From contig NZ_CP108784.1 in the NCBI RefSeq assembly GCF_045207655.1, positions 1,240,001 through 1,304,000 on the forward strand: a DNA stretch of 64,000 bases. The letters are read 5' to 3'. This DNA is from Embleya sp045207655. GTDB lineage: Bacteria > Actinomycetota > Actinomycetes > Streptomycetales > Streptomycetaceae. The notes under the pieces were generated by a model. The model did no database searches. It was not told where the DNA came from and was given only the letters and a program-made list of their open reading frames with translations. Position numbers and translations under genes: made by a program. This document shows positions 24,601 to 33,261 of this stretch, piece after piece; position 1 is the first letter of the stretch; every line of letters begins with the position of its first letter.

Positions 24601-24645
24601 GGGCCGCGCCTACCCCGCGCCGGAGGCCGAAAACGCCGGCCGGGT

Positions 24646-24963
24646 TCAACCGCGCATCCGCGACACGGGCGGAACGGGTGGCTCGGCGCCCCCCGCGTCG
24701 CACCCTCGCGACGACTGCGGGTGTTCGTCGGGAACCGGGTGCGCACGCGCCGTATCGGTGTCGGCCGGCTGCTCCGGCACCGGGCGATCGCCCACCGGTA
24801 CCGGCCCGACCGCCGCCTCCACCGGCGGCGCCGGCGCGCCGGCCGCCCGCGCGTCGGCGTTCCGCTCCACACGCGCCCGCGCCTTGGCGGCTCGCAGCAC
24901 CACGATCACGCACGCGAGGAACACCAGGTATGCGGCCACCCCCACCACCAGCCAGGTCCACAC
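24646..24963 (-). CDS. Small single-helix membrane protein, Pro/Ala-rich tail
   Basis: 105-residue protein with one N-terminal helix (VWTWLVVGVAAYLVFLACVIVVL), a basic stop-transfer stretch (RAAKARARVERNAD) and an ~65-residue disordered Pro/Ala/Glu tail predicted in the cytoplasm. Start GTG 24963 is chosen because GGGGAG lies 6 nt upstream; GTG/TTG at 24990-24993 would add 10 residues without a ribosome-binding site. It is 45 bp upstream of bpa on the same strand, so co-transcription is possible. Family unknown. Confidence 0.6.
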   Translation of the reverse strand: MWTWLVVGVAAYLVFLACVIVVLRAAKARARVERNADARAAGAPAPPVEAAVGPVPVGDRPVPEQPADTDTARAHPVPDEHPQSSRGCDAGGAEPPVPPVSRMRG

Positions 24964-25270
24964 AGCCCTCTCCCCACGCCAGTCGATCACCAAGAGCTAT
25001 CAACCGAAATCTACCCGTAAGCGAGGCTCGCCCAACGCATCTGGTGCGTCCGCCTCGTGCGGGTTCCGTGGAGAACCTGCGAAGGCCCGCCGCCGCATCG
25101 GCCGATTCGCCGGCGAACCGACCCGCCGAGCGCCCGACGAAACCCCACGCCCCGGAAGGACGTCCGGGGCCGGCACCGAGTTCCCCGCCTCGACCCGCCC
25201 GAATCCGCCCTCGGCTGGCCTGTCGCTCGAGCCGCATCCTGCCCCGCCGGGACGACCGCACACCGGATGC

Positions 25271-25322
25271 TTGCGAAAGACTCACTCCCGATATATCGTT
25301 GAAGCATCGCGAACGATCGCGA
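25271..25322 (+). promoter_or_regulatory. Promoter with overlapping PadR-like operators
   Basis: TTGCGA (25271-25276), a 17-bp gap and TATCGT (25294-25299) form a good promoter. CGATATATCG (25289-25298, perfect palindrome) overlaps the -10 box and TCGCGA-ACGA-TCGCGA (25307-25322) covers the start site, as expected for PadR autorepression. The remaining stretch 24964-25270 holds only short antisense frames and nothing recognisable. Confidence 0.65.
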
Positions 25323-25380
25323 TACACACAGAAGATCGAACGGCGGCTCGACGAGTCGCCTCATCACAAGGAGAAACCCA

Positions 25381-25985
25381 TGCACCGCAGTAAAGGACGC
25401 CTCCAGTGGGGCGCAGAAGGACAGAACCGCCCGGCCTTCGGACCGTGGGGCCCGCCCGGCCCCGGCCCGTGGGGACGCGGGCACGGCCACGGTGGACGTG
25501 GCGGACCGGAGGGGCGCGGCCGAGGCCGTGGGCGCGGTCGCGCCCGGCGCGGCGACGTACGGGCCTCGATCCTGGCCCTGCTCACCGAACGGCCCATGCA
25601 CGGCTACGAGATGATCCAGGAGATCGGCGAGCGCACCGGCGGGGTGTGGAAGCCCAGCCCCGGTTCGGTCTACCCCACCCTCCAACTGCTGGAGGACGAG
25701 GGCGTGATCGAGGGCGTCGAGGGCAGCGGCCGCAAGCTGTTCACCCTCACCGACGCCGGGCGCGAGGAAGCCGCCGCGCTTCCCGAGGGCACCAAGCCCT
25801 GGGACGAGGCCAGCCAGGGCGTCGACTTCGAGGCGGTCCACGACCTGCGCTCGGCGATGCACGGCATCGGCGACGCACTGCGCCAGCTCATGATGAACGG
25901 CACCGAGGCGCAGCGGGCCAAGGCCCTGGAGGTCGTCACGGACACCCGCAAGCGGCTCTACCTGATCCTGGCCGAAGCCGACTGA
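25381..25985 (+). CDS. PadR-family transcriptional regulator with RG-rich N terminus
   Basis: 201-residue repressor. Residues ~60-140 form the PadR winged helix (RASILALLTERPMHGYEMIQ, PSPGSVYPTLQLLEDEGVIE, GRKLFTLTDAGREEA). A C-terminal dimerisation helix follows (DLRSAMHGIGDALRQLMM, VTDTRKRLYLILAEAD). The first ~58 residues are an unusual low-complexity segment with GPWGPPGPGPWGRGHGHGG and alternating RG repeats just before the DNA-binding domain, which may add non-specific DNA or RNA contacts. AAGGAG lies 7 nt before the ATG. PadR proteins usually repress a neighbouring exporter, but none adjoins this one, so its palindromic promoter suggests autoregulation plus distant targets. Confidence 0.92.
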
Positions 25986-26012
25986 TGTGGGTCGCCCGGA
26001 TCGCCGATCACC

Positions 26013-26048
26013 GCTTGCGGCTCGGAGCGCCCGTTCCGCCCCGCAAGC
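26013..26048. terminator. Hairpin between PadR and SDR genes
   Basis: GCTTGCGG (26013-26020) pairs with CCGCAAGC (26041-26048); the loop holds a short CGGA/TCCG stem. It lies between convergent genes; moderate strength. Confidence 0.5.
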
Positions 26049-26132
26049 AGGTCCCCCGCAGGACGTCCCGGTAGTCGAACCCGACTGCCGGGGCGCCCTC
26101 CGGTCACCCCCGTCACCGATCGCGCCCGCGGA

Positions 26133-27488
26133 TCACCAGGGCGCGACCCGATAGTCCTTGAGGAAGCACCCGAACACCGGCTCCCCCCGCTCCCCGCGCA
26201 CGATGGGGTCGTACACCCGGGCCGCGCCGTCGACGATGTCCAACGGCGTGCGGAACCCGGTCGCGGCCACCCGCGCCTTGTCGGGATGCGGCTTCTCGTC
26301 GGTGATCCAGCCGGTGTCGACGCTGGTCAGGTACACCCCGTGACCGGCCAGATCCTCGGCGCTGGTCCGGGTGAGCATGTTCAACGCGGCCTTGGCCATA
26401 TTGGTGTGCGGATGCCCGGGCGCCTTGTACGCGCGCCCGAACCGACCCTCCACCGCCGACACGTTGACGATGTAGCGCCGCCGGCACGCGGCCCGGCGCA
26501 GCAGCGGCAACAATCGGCTCACCAGCACGAACGGCGCGGTCACGTTGACGAGTTGCACTTCGAGCAGTTCCACCGGATCCACCTCGTCGACCCGCTTGGA
26601 CCAGGAGTTGACCGGCGCCCGGTCCGGGAGCAGCCCCGCCGCGTCCGGCTCGAGCCGGGCCGGCGCCGATCCGGGCGCCGTCGAGGTCGCGTCCCACTGG
26701 TCGGCGGGCGACCGGTCGAGCGCGAACTCGAACGCGCCCGCCCCGAGCGCGGCCCGCTCGGCGGCGAGCAGCGGCCCGTACGCCGACGCGGGTCGACGGA
26801 TGGTCTGCGCCGCGTTGTTGACCAGGATGTCCAGCGGGCGTCCCTCGGCGACCAGCCGATCGCACCACGCGACCAGCCCGCCGAGGTCGCGCAGGTCGAT
26901 CGCGTGCACGTGCAGCCGATGCGCCCACACGTCGTGGTCGGGCGCGGCGGCGAACCGCTCGTGCGTGTCGTGCGGGAAGCGCGACGTCACGATCACCTCC
27001 GCGCCGTCGCGCAGGAGTTTGAGCACCAGCTCGTAACCGATCTTCACCCGTCCGCCGGTGACCAGGGCCAGCCGCCCGGTGAGGTCGGCGCGGGCGTGGC
27101 GCCGCTGCCGGTTCTCCACCGCGCACGGTGGGCACAGCCGGTGATAGAAGCCGTCCACCCGCCGGTACGGCCGCTTGCAGATGTAGCAGCGCAGGCCCAT
27201 CTCCACCACGCCGACACACGTGGGCAGCCCGGTGTCGTCCAGCGGGAGGTCCTCGACCCGGTCGGCGGCGCCCAGCGCGGTGCGCTCGGTCACCTCGGTG
27301 CGCTCCGCGCGCCGCAGCGCGCGCCGCTCGGCCCGGCGGCGATGTCGTCCCGAGCGAACGAACGACACGAGCACCTGCTCGATCCGGCGCCGCTCGGGTG
27401 CGTCCGGCGGGAGGTCGGACATCGCGCCGAGCACGGCGAGACAGTCCTCGAGGGACGGTGGGACGGGCAGTGTGTCCGAGTCGGTCAT
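26133..27488 (-). CDS. Zinc-finger/SDR fusion with altered catalytic motif
   Basis: 451-residue protein. Residues 1-100 are helical and charged. At ~101-125 is a four-cysteine knuckle (CYICKRPYRRVDGFYHRLCPPC). From ~135 on is a short-chain dehydrogenase/reductase (Rossmann) domain: ALVTGGRVKIGYELVLKLL, DILVNNAAQT, IVNVSAVEGRFG, then HTNMAKAALNML where YxxxK is expected. The nucleotide loop TGGRVKIG lacks the middle Gly of TGxxxGxG and the catalytic Tyr is replaced (Thr four residues before the Lys), although Ser and Lys remain. It may be a divergent reductase using another proton donor (Tyr in RAYKAPG is nearby) or a non-catalytic NAD-binding protein. Start ATG 27488 follows GGGGGGA. The 296 bp upstream appear empty. 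Confidence 0.82.
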   Translation of the reverse strand: MTDSDTLPVPPSLEDCLAVLGAMSDLPPDAPERRRIEQVLVSFVRSGRHRRRAERRALRRAERTEVTERTALGAADRVEDLPLDDTGLPTCVGVVEMGLRCYICKRPYRRVDGFYHRLCPPCAVENRQRRHARADLTGRLALVTGGRVKIGYELVLKLLRDGAEVIVTSRFPHDTHERFAAAPDHDVWAHRLHVHAIDLRDLGGLVAWCDRLVAEGRPLDILVNNAAQTIRRPASAYGPLLAAERAALGAGAFEFALDRSPADQWDATSTAPGSAPARLEPDAAGLLPDRAPVNSWSKRVDEVDPVELLEVQLVNVTAPFVLVSRLLPLLRRAACRRRYIVNVSAVEGRFGRAYKAPGHPHTNMAKAALNMLTRTSAEDLAGHGVYLTSVDTGWITDEKPHPDKARVAATGFRTPLDIVDGAARVYDPIVRGERGEPVFGCFLKDYRVAPW

Positions 27489-27784
27489 GGGGTCCCCCCG
27501 AGGGACTTGCGGCGGATCCGGCGACCGGCCCTATGGCTCCGCGGGATCCGCGAAGCGGGCGTCGCCGGGGCGCGTCGGCGACTCTCCCATGGGCTCGCTC
27601 CCTCCGCGGGCGGATCCTGGGCCGATGTCGCCGAAGCGGCGGATCGACGCGTCGGCGGTTCACCGACGGACCGTCACATTAGCGAGGCGGCACCGGACCG
27701 GTCACCGGCTTTTCGCTCTCTCCAGGGCGCGTCCCAGCGGCCTGGCCGGGCCGCGCCACGTGCGGACGGCGCCCCGGGCGGACC

Positions 27785-28759
27785 TCAACCTCGTCCGTCC
27801 ACCACCGCGCGCAGCAGGTCGAGTTCGGATACCGAGCCGGGCTCGCCGCCGATGGCGACCAATCGATTCGCCGCGCGTTGCAGTTCGGCGTTGACCGGGG
27901 TCGGCACGCCGTGCAGGCGGCCGATCCGGACGATCTCGCCGTTGAGGTAGTCGGTCTCGATGCCGCCGGTGTGCCGGTACAGGCTCTGCCAGGACGAGCC
28001 GCCGGGCCGCCGCTCCCCACCCACCGGGCGTACCTGCACAAGGGGGCTGACCGGCGCGAACTCGGCGTGGATCCCGGCCGAGAAGAGCACCGTGCGCGCC
28101 TCGTCCATCGCGAGTCGGTCCAGATTTCCGCCGCGCGCGTTCGGGCCGCACAGCGCCTCGACCGCGTTGCCCAGGTTGGTCACCAGCTTGCCGTACTTGT
28201 ACGCGGTGATGTCCGGGTACACCTCGGAGCCGTAGCCGGCGCCCGACAGGACACGTGACACCTGGGCCGCGAACGCGTCCCGGCCGTGCGGGTACCGGCC
28301 GATGTCCAGGACTCCGGTCACCGGCGACGAGTACGCGCGCACGACGCCGGGTTCGAGGTAGGCGGACGGGCACGCGACCAGGACGCCGTACACGTTCGCG
28401 AACAGGCGCAGCGCGGCGTCCTCGTTGGCCACGCCGTTCTGCGCGCACAGGATCGGCACCCGTGAGTCGGCGTAGCGGGCCAACTCGCGCAGCGCGCCGA
28501 CGGTGTCGTGGGACTTGACGCACAGCACCACCGCGTCCACCTCGGCCCAGTCCACCAGGGAATCCAGCGTCGCGATGTCGGTCACCGCGGCGAGGCGCAC
28601 CACGTCCTCGCCGTCGGGGGTCAGGACCCGCAGTCCGTGGGCGCTGATCGCGTCGACGTGCGCGCGCCGACCGACCAGGTGTACGTCGTGCCCCGACTGC
28701 GCGAGGCGAGCGCCGAGGATGCCGCCGATTGCCCCGGCCCCCAGAACTACAAATCGCAT
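27785..28759 (-). CDS. Ketopantoate reductase-family (PanE/ApbA) oxidoreductase
   Basis: 324-residue NADP-dependent reductase of the 2-dehydropantoate 2-reductase family, which converts ketopantoate to pantoate in coenzyme A synthesis; many members act on other 2-oxo acids. The N-terminal Rossmann motif is VVLGAGAIGGILGARLAQSG, followed by VDAVVLCVKSHDT and LCAQNGVANE. The C-terminal helical domain has the conserved Lys in AYKYGKLVTNLGNAVEAL. Start ATG 28759 has GGGGAGGG about 8 nt upstream; the in-frame start 30 nt earlier would overlap it. It stands alone among unrelated genes, so a dedicated pantothenate role is not indicated and no symbol is given. Confidence 0.87.
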   Translation of the reverse strand: MRFVVLGAGAIGGILGARLAQSGHDVHLVGRRAHVDAISAHGLRVLTPDGEDVVRLAAVTDIATLDSLVDWAEVDAVVLCVKSHDTVGALRELARYADSRVPILCAQNGVANEDAALRLFANVYGVLVACPSAYLEPGVVRAYSSPVTGVLDIGRYPHGRDAFAAQVSRVLSGAGYGSEVYPDITAYKYGKLVTNLGNAVEALCGPNARGGNLDRLAMDEARTVLFSAGIHAEFAPVSPLVQVRPVGGERRPGGSSWQSLYRHTGGIETDYLNGEIVRIGRLHGVPTPVNAELQRAANRLVAIGGEPGSVSELDLLRAVVDGRG

Positions 28760-29039
28760 GGCCGATCCCTCCCCGACGCGAGAGCCCATCCAAACACGTC
28801 AGGGCACCGCCGTGGGGCACGCGAGGCCACCGGTTTTCCGGTCTGCCGGACACCACGGCGCGACCGCCGCGAGCGCACCGGGTGGGCGCCGGCTCCGCCC
28901 GGGCCCGGGCGCGGCACGGGTCCGCCGCGCCCGTCGGGCCCGGTGGGGCTTGCTCCGACGCACACGCGGCCGAGCGGACGTACCGCCGCGGAACCGCGCT
29001 ATCGCACGCGTCCCGGGCCCGCCCCGCGCGCGATCGCGG

Positions 29040-29564
29040 TCAGGTCGACGCCCAGGCCGGTACGTACCCGCCGCCCCGATGCCCCGGCCCCGTTCCCCCG
29101 GACGGCACCGGTGCCGCGCGTCGGGCGGCGGGCACGTGCCGGATCGAGGTGTGCGGTTCGCCGTCCACGACGGTGCGCCCGCCGCGCGGCTCGAAGCCCC
29201 GACGGGTGAACCAGTCGGCGCTGCGCGCGTACACGTCGGAGATCACCGGGCGCGGACCCGCCAGCACCAGCGCGTGCCGGACCAGCACGGTGGCGTGCCC
29301 CTGTCGACGATGCGACAACAACGTACAGACGCGGCCCATCCGCAGCAGGCCGTCCCCCTCCTCGGTCAGCCGCAGCGTGGACACCGCCACACCGTCCTGT
29401 TCCGCCCACAGGTGCGCGGTTCCCGGCTCGATGTCGCGGCCGTCGGGATCGAGCCAGGGCTGCCGGCGTGCGACCACGAAGACCCGGCTGCGCAGCGACA
29501 GCAGCCGGTACAGACTCGCGGCGTCGATTTCGCCCGCTGTTCCGTAGAAGTACGACACGTCCAT
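29040..29564 (-). CDS. GNAT-family N-acetyltransferase (ElaA-like)
   Basis: 174-residue acetyltransferase. The N-terminal LYRLLSLRSRVFVVARRQPW resembles the ElaA subfamily (LY.ILKLRQ.VFVVEQ). The core includes AHLWAEQDGVAVSTLRL, the acetyl-CoA loop GRVCTLLSHRRQGHATVLVR (RRQGHA replacing QxxGxG) and the final VYARSADWFTRRGFEPRGG. A ~30-residue Gly/Pro tail is probably disordered. ATG 29564 was chosen at the start of family similarity; no ribosome-binding site is seen and CACTCT 8 nt upstream may be a leaderless -10 box. The 280 bp downstream (28760-29039) show nothing but GC-rich sequence. Confidence 0.78.
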   Translation of the reverse strand: MDVSYFYGTAGEIDAASLYRLLSLRSRVFVVARRQPWLDPDGRDIEPGTAHLWAEQDGVAVSTLRLTEEGDGLLRMGRVCTLLSHRRQGHATVLVRHALVLAGPRPVISDVYARSADWFTRRGFEPRGGRTVVDGEPHTSIRHVPAARRAAPVPSGGTGPGHRGGGYVPAWAST

Positions 29565-29825
29565 ATGCCGCAGAGTGGCACCGCGAGGGCGCCGTCGGGC
29601 GACCCCAATCTGCCACGCGGGCAACGCTCGGATGAACTCTTGTGGGCCGGCGGGCGGCGTCACGAGCAGGTGCAGGCCCGGTCTCGGGCGGGTACCGGCC
29701 GATCCACGTGTCAAATATCCCACTGCGTGCCGGACGTCGGGCGTGGAAGACTCGCAACCTCGCCCGCCTCCGCCGTGCACACGAGGATCTCGCGGGCGAC
29801 TGCCCTGCGAGGAGGAGATATCCAG

Positions 29826-31079
29826 GTGAGCGTCGAAGAGTTGTCGCAACCGCAACATCGTCCGTTGCCCGAGGTACGTCAGTCGGGCAAGCTCGCGGAC
29901 GTCTGTTACGACATCCGGGGTCCGGTTCTCGACGAGGCGAAACGCCTGGAGGACGAGGGACACCGGATCCTCAAGCTGAACATCGGCAACCCCGCGCCGT
30001 TCGGCTTCGAGGCCCCCGACGAGATCCTGCACGACATGATCCGCAACCTGCCGTCCGCGCAGGGTTACTCGGACTCCAAGGGTGTGTTGTCCGCCCGCCG
30101 GGCGGTGGTCCAGCACTATCAGACGCGCGGTATCGAGGGTGTCGACGTCGACGACGTCTACCTGGGCAACGGCGTCTCCGAGCTGATCGTGATGGCCCTA
30201 CAGGCGCTGTTGAACAACGGCGACGAGGTGCTCGTGCCGATGCCGGACTACCCGCTGTGGACGGCGGCGGTCAGCCTGTCCGGCGGCACCCCGGTGCACT
30301 ACCTGTGCGACGAGGGGGCCGACTGGTATCCCGACCTCGACGACATCGCGGCCAAGATCACCGACCGCACCCGCGCGATCGTGGTGATCAATCCGAACAA
30401 CCCGACCGGTTCGGTCTACCCGCAGCGGATCCTCGAAGGCATCGTCGAGCTCGCCCGCCGGCACGGACTCCTCCTCCTCGCCGACGAGATCTACGACAAG
30501 ATCCTCTACGACGACGCCGTGCACGTCCCGCTCGCCTCACTCGCGCCGGACCTGCTGTGCCTGACCTTCAACGGCCTGTCCAAGGCCTACCGGGTGGCCG
30601 GATTCCGCTCCGGATGGTTGCTGCTGTCCGGCCCCAAGCGGCACGCGACCAGCTACATCGAGGGCCTGAACATCCTGGCCAACATGCGCCTGTGCGCGAA
30701 CGTGCCCTCGCAGCACGCGATCGCCACCGCGCTCGGCGGCTATCAGAGCATCAACGACCTGATCCTGCCCGGCGGCCGGCTGCACGCCCAGCGCGACGCC
30801 GCGTACGAGGCGCTGATCTCGATCCCGGGGGTGACCTGCGTCAAGCCCAAGGGCGCGCTGTACGCATTCCCCCGGATCGACCCGGACGTGTGCAAGATCG
30901 TCGACGACGAGAAGTTCGTCTTCGACCTGCTCCAGAGCCAGCGAATCCTGGTCGTGCAGGGCACCGGATTCAACTGGCACCAGCCGGACCACTTCCGCGT
31001 CGTGACGCTGCCCCAGGTCGACGACCTGACCGACGCGATCACCCGGATCGGTGAATTCATCGGGTCCTACGGGCAGTGA
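29826..31079 (+). CDS. AlaT-like PLP-dependent aminotransferase
   Basis: 417-residue fold-type I aminotransferase of the alanine/aspartate class. Landmarks are ILKLNIGNPAPFGFEAPDEI, YSDSKGVLSARRAVVQHY, VYLGNGVSELIVMALQALL, PMPDYPLWTAA, VVINPNNPTGSVYP, the phosphate/aldimine region LADEIYDKILYD, and the PLP lysine in TFNGLSKAYRVAGFRSGW. This spelling matches the actinobacterial AlaA/AspC-like alanine transaminase (glutamate-pyruvate). Start GTG 29826 has GGAGGAG about 8 nt upstream. It ends in a hairpin shared with the convergent LLM gene. The 261 bp upstream lie between divergent genes and show no clear -35/-10 pair. Confidence 0.92.
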   Translation: MSVEELSQPQHRPLPEVRQSGKLADVCYDIRGPVLDEAKRLEDEGHRILKLNIGNPAPFGFEAPDEILHDMIRNLPSAQGYSDSKGVLSARRAVVQHYQTRGIEGVDVDDVYLGNGVSELIVMALQALLNNGDEVLVPMPDYPLWTAAVSLSGGTPVHYLCDEGADWYPDLDDIAAKITDRTRAIVVINPNNPTGSVYPQRILEGIVELARRHGLLLLADEIYDKILYDDAVHVPLASLAPDLLCLTFNGLSKAYRVAGFRSGWLLLSGPKRHATSYIEGLNILANMRLCANVPSQHAIATALGGYQSINDLILPGGRLHAQRDAAYEALISIPGVTCVKPKGALYAFPRIDPDVCKIVDDEKFVFDLLQSQRILVVQGTGFNWHQPDHFRVVTLPQVDDLTDAITRIGEFIGSYGQ

Positions 31080-31107
31080 CCCGCACGGTGACCCGACGCT
31101 GACCGCG

Positions 31108-31135
31108 GGGCCCGGCGCCGATCGGCGTCGGGCCC
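31108..31135. terminator. Bidirectional terminator, AlaT-like/LLM
   Basis: GGGCCCGGCGCC, loop GATC, GGCGTCGGGCCC: a 12-bp stem with one G-T pair between convergent genes. Confidence 0.75.
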
Positions 31136-31144
31136 TCGGTGTCT

Positions 31145-32062
31145 TCAGGCCAGGAGCGGGCGCACGGCGAGCTTCTTGACGTGCGGCACGACCAGCTCGC
31201 CGAACGCGGCGGTCTGCTCCAGGTACTGTTCCCGCGACGTGGCCGGCAGGGTCAGCGTCACCCCGGTCACCCCGGCCTCGGCCTGCTCGGTCAGGTCCGC
31301 GACGATCGCCTCGTGGTCGATGCCGTCGCCGTCGAACATGCTCATCCCGCGCGGCATGAAGGTGATGTCGATCGGGTCGGTACGGCCCACCGAGGCCGCG
31401 TACTCGCGGGCGTAGTCCAGCCGCGCCGCCAGGTCGGCCAGCGTCTCCAGGCCCGGGGTCTTGAGGTACTTGGACGCGCCCGCCGGCGCCGGCATCGGCA
31501 GCCAGCCGTCGCACAGGTCCACCACCCGGCGGATCGCCCGCTTGCTGTTGCCGCCCACCCAGATCGGGATCCGCGGCTGCGCCGGGCGCGGACGCATGGT
31601 GTTGCCCGCCACGCTCTCCCCGGTCCACGCCGCGCGCATCGCCCGCAGCGCGTCGTCCAACACGTCGTTGCGGTTCGCGTAGTCGGCGCCCAGCGCGGCG
31701 AACTCGGGCTCCAGGTAGCCCGCGCCCACGCCCAGGATCACCCGACCGCCGGAGAGCGCGTCCAGCGAGGAGATCATCTTCGCGGACAGATACGGGTTGC
31801 GGTACGCCGGGACGAACAGGTTGGTGTGCAGCCGCAGCCGGGTGGTGGCCGCCGCCGCGAAGGACAGTGTGACCATCGGATCCAGCGTGTGGTGGCCGCC
31901 GTGGGCGAGCCACTGGTCGCCGGGGAACGGGTGGTCGGTGGTGAAGACCGCGTCGAACCCGGCGGACTCGGCCACGCGGGACATCTCCATCACGGCCTCG
32001 GCGCTGATCAGGTCGGCGCCGGCCTCGACCAGGTGCGTGGGCAGTCCGAGCGAAAGGAACAT
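31145..32062 (-). CDS. LLM-class F420-dependent oxidoreductase
   Basis: 305-residue luciferase-like flavin/F420 oxidoreductase. Motifs are LISAEAVMEMSRVAESAGFD, VFTTDHPFPGDQWL, RLRLHTNLFVPAYRNPYLSA, LDALSGGRVILGVGAGYLEP, PIWVGGNSKRAIRRVVDLCD and GVTGVTLTLPATSRE, a typical substrate-oxidising LLM member (TIGR03619-like layout). ATG 32062 lacks a ribosome-binding site but TACGTT sits about 7 nt upstream, so the mRNA may be leaderless. The operator CTGACGCATCGTCAG lies 21-35 bp upstream. The binding-protein gene ends 53 bp upstream on the same strand, yet the private operator suggests independent control. Confidence 0.9.
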   Translation of the reverse strand: MFLSLGLPTHLVEAGADLISAEAVMEMSRVAESAGFDAVFTTDHPFPGDQWLAHGGHHTLDPMVTLSFAAAATTRLRLHTNLFVPAYRNPYLSAKMISSLDALSGGRVILGVGAGYLEPEFAALGADYANRNDVLDDALRAMRAAWTGESVAGNTMRPRPAQPRIPIWVGGNSKRAIRRVVDLCDGWLPMPAPAGASKYLKTPGLETLADLAARLDYAREYAASVGRTDPIDITFMPRGMSMFDGDGIDHEAIVADLTEQAEAGVTGVTLTLPATSREQYLEQTAAFGELVVPHVKKLAVRPLLA

Positions 32063-32082
32063 GGCGGCAACGTAGCAGCGAC

Positions 32083-32097
32083 CTGACGCATCGTCAG
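32083..32097 (-). promoter_or_regulatory. CTGACG-CAT-CGTCAG operator (site 2 of 3), LLM gene
   Basis: Perfect 15-bp palindrome just upstream of the probable -10 box (TACGTT) of the LLM gene. It is identical to the sites at 19109 and 40252. Confidence 0.7.
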
Positions 32098-32115
32098 TAA
32101 CCGCTGCCACAACCG

Positions 32116-33117
32116 TCATCCGCCGTAGGTCGTGGCCGGCGGCTTGGCCGGCCCGAGCGCCTTGCCCAGCCATTCGTCGTACAACTGCTGCCAACGGCCG
32201 CTGCTCTTGAGCTGCTCCAGCACGCCGTTGAGGAAGCGCACGAAGTCGGTCTGCCCCTTGGGCACCGCGATGCCCTTGACCTCCTCCACGGCGGTCGGGC
32301 CGACCACCTCCAACCACGGGTCCTGCTCGCGCAGGCTCTCCAGGAGCGAGGCGTTGGTGTACGCCGCCGCCACCCGGCCCTCCTGGAGCGCGACCAGGCA
32401 GTCGGTCCGGTCCGCCACCGCGTACACCCTGGCCTTGGACTCGGCCACCCGGCGTTCGGGCGTGGTGTTCGCGGACACGCACACGTACTTTCCGGCCAGA
32501 TCGGCCAGACTGGCCACCTTCGTGCCGCGGGGCACCAGGAAGCGCAGCGCGTCGTCGAGGTAGACGCCGGAGAACTCCACCTGTTGGCGGCGCTCGCAGG
32601 TGATCGTCATCGCGTCCACGACCATGTCCGCCTGGCCGTCGACCAACACGTCGATCCGGCGACCGGGCGGGATGGTCCGGAACTGGATCCGGTCCGGGTC
32701 GCCGAAGATCGCCTTCGCCACCTCCCGGGCCAGCTCTATGTCGAAGCCCTCCAACTCCCCGGTGCCCGCACTGCGCGCGGAGAACATCCGGGTGTTCTGG
32801 TCGACGCCGACCACCAGCCTGCCCCGCTCCTGGATCGCCCGCATCGTCGAACCGGCCGGCATCGTGCCGCCCGGCCGGGGCGGGGTGATCGGGGTCAGAC
32901 TCCGACTCGGGTCGCACGGCGGCGCCGGCACCGGGGGCGCGATCACCGGATCGGGTACACCGACCTCCACCGGGGCGTACCGGGACGGGGGCTCGGAGCG
33001 CGCGTCGGCGCCGTCCGCCCCACCGCTCCCGCACGCGGTCACCAGAAATACCAGTGCCAGGGCCGCCACTCGACGTGACGCTGCATCAACTCTGTTGGGC
33101 CACACGCAAGGCAGCAT
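32116..33117 (-). CDS. Orphan polar amino acid-binding lipoprotein (ABC solute-binding protein)
   Basis: 333-residue extracellular solute-binding protein (SBP_bac_3 type). A lipoprotein signal peptide ends in LVFLVTAC (Cys29 acylated), then a ~50-residue Pro-rich linker leads to the binding domain: RAIQERGRLVVGVDQNTRMF, LEGFDIELAREVAKAIFGD, FRTIPPGRRIDVLVDGQADM, DAMTITCERRQQVEFSGVYL, LEQLKSSGRWQQLYDEWLGK. This spelling matches glutamate/glutamine-binding proteins. No permease or ATPase gene adjoins, so it must share a transporter or act as a sensor. It faces glutamate dehydrogenase divergently (144 bp). The start is uncertain: ATG 33117 and GTG 33105 both lack strong ribosome-binding sites. 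Confidence 0.87.
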   Translation of the reverse strand: MLPCVWPNRVDAASRRVAALALVFLVTACGSGGADGADARSEPPSRYAPVEVGVPDPVIAPPVPAPPCDPSRSLTPITPPRPGGTMPAGSTMRAIQERGRLVVGVDQNTRMFSARSAGTGELEGFDIELAREVAKAIFGDPDRIQFRTIPPGRRIDVLVDGQADMVVDAMTITCERRQQVEFSGVYLDDALRFLVPRGTKVASLADLAGKYVCVSANTTPERRVAESKARVYAVADRTDCLVALQEGRVAAAYTNASLLESLREQDPWLEVVGPTAVEEVKGIAVPKGQTDFVRFLNGVLEQLKSSGRWQQLYDEWLGKALGPAKPPATTYGG

Positions 33118-33261
33118 CGCAGGTGGGGTGCCGCGGGAAATGAGGGCGTTCCCTCTTCTCCTCCCGAACGTCCGCCGTGGATCGAGGAGGCCCCGAAGCC
33201 GGATAGCGTAACCGCACGCGATCGCCCGCGACGCGCCCCGTCGACGGAAGGACAACCATCC

